A DNA stretch of 64,000 nt. Origin: Gaoshiqia hydrogeniformans (GTDB lineage Bacteria; Bacteroidota; Bacteroidia; Bacteroidales; Prolixibacteraceae). The notes below the pieces were generated by a model. That model made no database searches. It had not been told where the DNA came from and saw nothing but the letters and a program-made list of their open reading frames with translations. Made by a program: the position numbers and the translations under genes. Shown piece by piece: positions 63,118 to 64,000 of this stretch (its first letter is position 1; every line of letters starts with the position of its first letter). Location of the stretch: contig NZ_CP186334.1 of NCBI RefSeq assembly GCF_049347105.1, positions 1,798,001 through 1,862,000 on the forward strand, given 5' to 3'.

Positions 63118-63561
63118 ATGCTTTCAAATACCTGTAAATATGCCTTGCGGGCATTGATTTACCTCGGGAAGTTCAGCGACAACGGGGAAAAAATCGGGAT
63201 CAAAAAAATAGCCGGAGACCTGGAAATCCCTACGCCTTTTCTTGGGAAAATATTGCAAAACCTGGTAAAACAAAAGATCTTGTCGTCAACAAAAGGGCCA
63301 AACGGCGGATTTGGCCTGGGAAAACCAGCCGAAGAGATCAGCCTGTACGAAATTGTCAAAACCATCGATGGCGAAGATTTCTTTCACAACTGCCTCATCA
63401 GTCTCGAACCTTGTTCGGTACATCACGAAAGCGGAAAACCTTGTGCCGTACACGGGCGTTTCAGTGATGTTCGCGCCCAATTGATGGAGTTTTATTTGCA
63501 AACCAGTATTGCCAATGTGATTTCGGATATGAAAGGGCACGAAAACCTGATCAAAATGTAA
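63118..63561 (+). CDS. Rrf2-family transcriptional regulator, probably Fe-S
   Basis: 147 residues. Winged-helix Rrf2 domain starting MLSNTCKYALRALIYLG, with the helix-turn-helix around 27-47 (GIKKIAGDLEIPTPFLGKIL) and the wing STKGPNGGFGL. Three cysteines in the C-terminal part (NCLISLEPC, then GKPC) have the spacing of cluster ligands in IscR/NsrR-like members, so it may sense iron-sulphur status, redox or NO. It follows lutB by 4 bases and may control the unit; this is inference. Confidence 0.92.
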   Translation: MLSNTCKYALRALIYLGKFSDNGEKIGIKKIAGDLEIPTPFLGKILQNLVKQKILSSTKGPNGGFGLGKPAEEISLYEIVKTIDGEDFFHNCLISLEPCSVHHESGKPCAVHGRFSDVRAQLMEFYLQTSIANVISDMKGHENLIKM

Positions 63562-63625
63562 TACTGCCTGGTTTGAACTGTCGGGCCATCGGTGTGTTGT
63601 AAAATGTTTTATTTGAATCGTTATC

Positions 63626-64000
63626 ATGGCCGGAATCTATATTCATATCCCTTTTTGTAAAACCAGGTGTCACTATTGTGATTTTTACAAATCAACCGAT
63701 TTTGCTTCGCGGCTTGATTTTTTGTCGGCCTTAAAACAGGAAATGATTCAGCGGGACCGGGAATTGAGAAACGAAAAAATTGAAAGCATTTATTTTGGAG
63801 GAGGCACACCCTCTGTTTTAAAAGTCAGCGAGATCGCTGAAATCCTGCAATTGATTTCCGACAGGTATGCTGTTAGCGGCGATTGCGAGATCACCCTGGA
63901 GGCCAACCCGGACGATTTAAACGAAACCTTTCTTTCGGGGCTAAAAGAAGAAACGCCGGTAAACCGTTTAAGCATCGGTACGCAATCGTTCAACAACCGC
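63626..64000 (+). CDS. hemW: Radical SAM coproporphyrinogen III oxidase-like protein HemW (cut by window end)
   Basis: 125 residues are visible before the window ends, with no stop. Start ATG at 63626 gives MAGIYIHIPFCKTRCHYCDF, the HemW N-terminus with the radical SAM CxxxCxxC cluster motif and the additional typical Cys/Phe pattern. IYFGGGTPSVL and ITLEANPDDL follow, then RLSIGTQSFN, all matching the family. HemW is a haem chaperone rather than a true oxidase. It follows the rrf2 gene by 64 bases. Confidence 0.93.
   Translation, partial: MAGIYIHIPFCKTRCHYCDFYKSTDFASRLDFLSALKQEMIQRDRELRNEKIESIYFGGGTPSVLKVSEIAEILQLISDRYAVSGDCEITLEANPDDLNETFLSGLKEETPVNRLSIGTQSFNNR

Overview
The window looks like chromosome of a Bacteroidota member, most likely an anaerobic or facultative marine/sediment lineage of the Marinilabiliales/Prolixibacteraceae type. 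Reasons: a SusC/SusD pair, families largely confined to this phylum (DUF5686, DUF4421 and DUF4175 proteins), the phylum-specific promoter box TAnnTTTG in front of several genes, weak Shine-Dalgarno signals, and moderate base composition with AT-rich accessory patches. The genus is inference; no rRNA or tRNA gene was seen.

Layout. 0.3-10.2 kb: secreted GH32 fructan hydrolase, RNase R, a TetR regulator, a secreted protein of unknown role, a secreted metallophosphoesterase, a small MscS channel and a MATE exporter, with two copies of a 266-bp non-coding repeat. 10.3-14.8 kb: an AT-rich XRE / ImmA-IrrE / PIN three-gene cassette whose PIN gene is cut by a complete IS21-family element (istA, istB, multiple end repeats, 5-bp target duplication ATAGC). 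15.3-20.4 kb: a SusD/SusC outer-membrane uptake pair, divergent from a small XRE regulator across a perfect 18-bp palindrome. 20.6-23.9 kb: that regulator, a putAbiC-type phage-defence protein, and a HigB-like toxin with an antitoxin fused to an ImmA/IrrE protease. 23.9-25.9 kb: a REP-associated tyrosine transposase (RAYT) embedded in its own tandem array of paired REP hairpins with a 237-bp period. 25.7-35 kb: small accessory genes, an HNH endonuclease, a methyltransferase plus a divergent RsgA GTPase, a DUF5686 outer-membrane protein and a second toxin-antitoxin pair. 35.2-42.4 kb: M19 dipeptidase, CysS, threonine dehydrogenase, DUF4421 protein, exonuclease III and a second, canonical RsgA. 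42.4-50.9 kb: a leftward housekeeping block (uvrC, apt, mnmG, ybeY, an RsbW-like ATPase, DUF4175). 51.4-64 kb: mainly rightward genes (single-domain response regulator, RND-MFP-TolC efflux operon, ruvB, Wzx-like flippase, rpiB, lutB, rrf2, hemW cut by the window end), with one leftward glutaminyl cyclotransferase.

Two signals suggest that the right half lies near the replication origin. A perfect 16-bp parS palindrome abuts the mnmG stop codon. A 500-bp AT-rich gene-free gap at 50.88-51.38 kb has DnaA-box-like TTATCAACA sites and genes transcribed away from it on both sides. Most distinctive for follow-up are the RAYT/REP array with a related single hairpin 6 kb away, the IS21-split PIN gene whose reading frame is restored exactly by removing the element, the palindrome placed over the susC promoter, and the two different ImmA/IrrE-containing modules within 14 kb.
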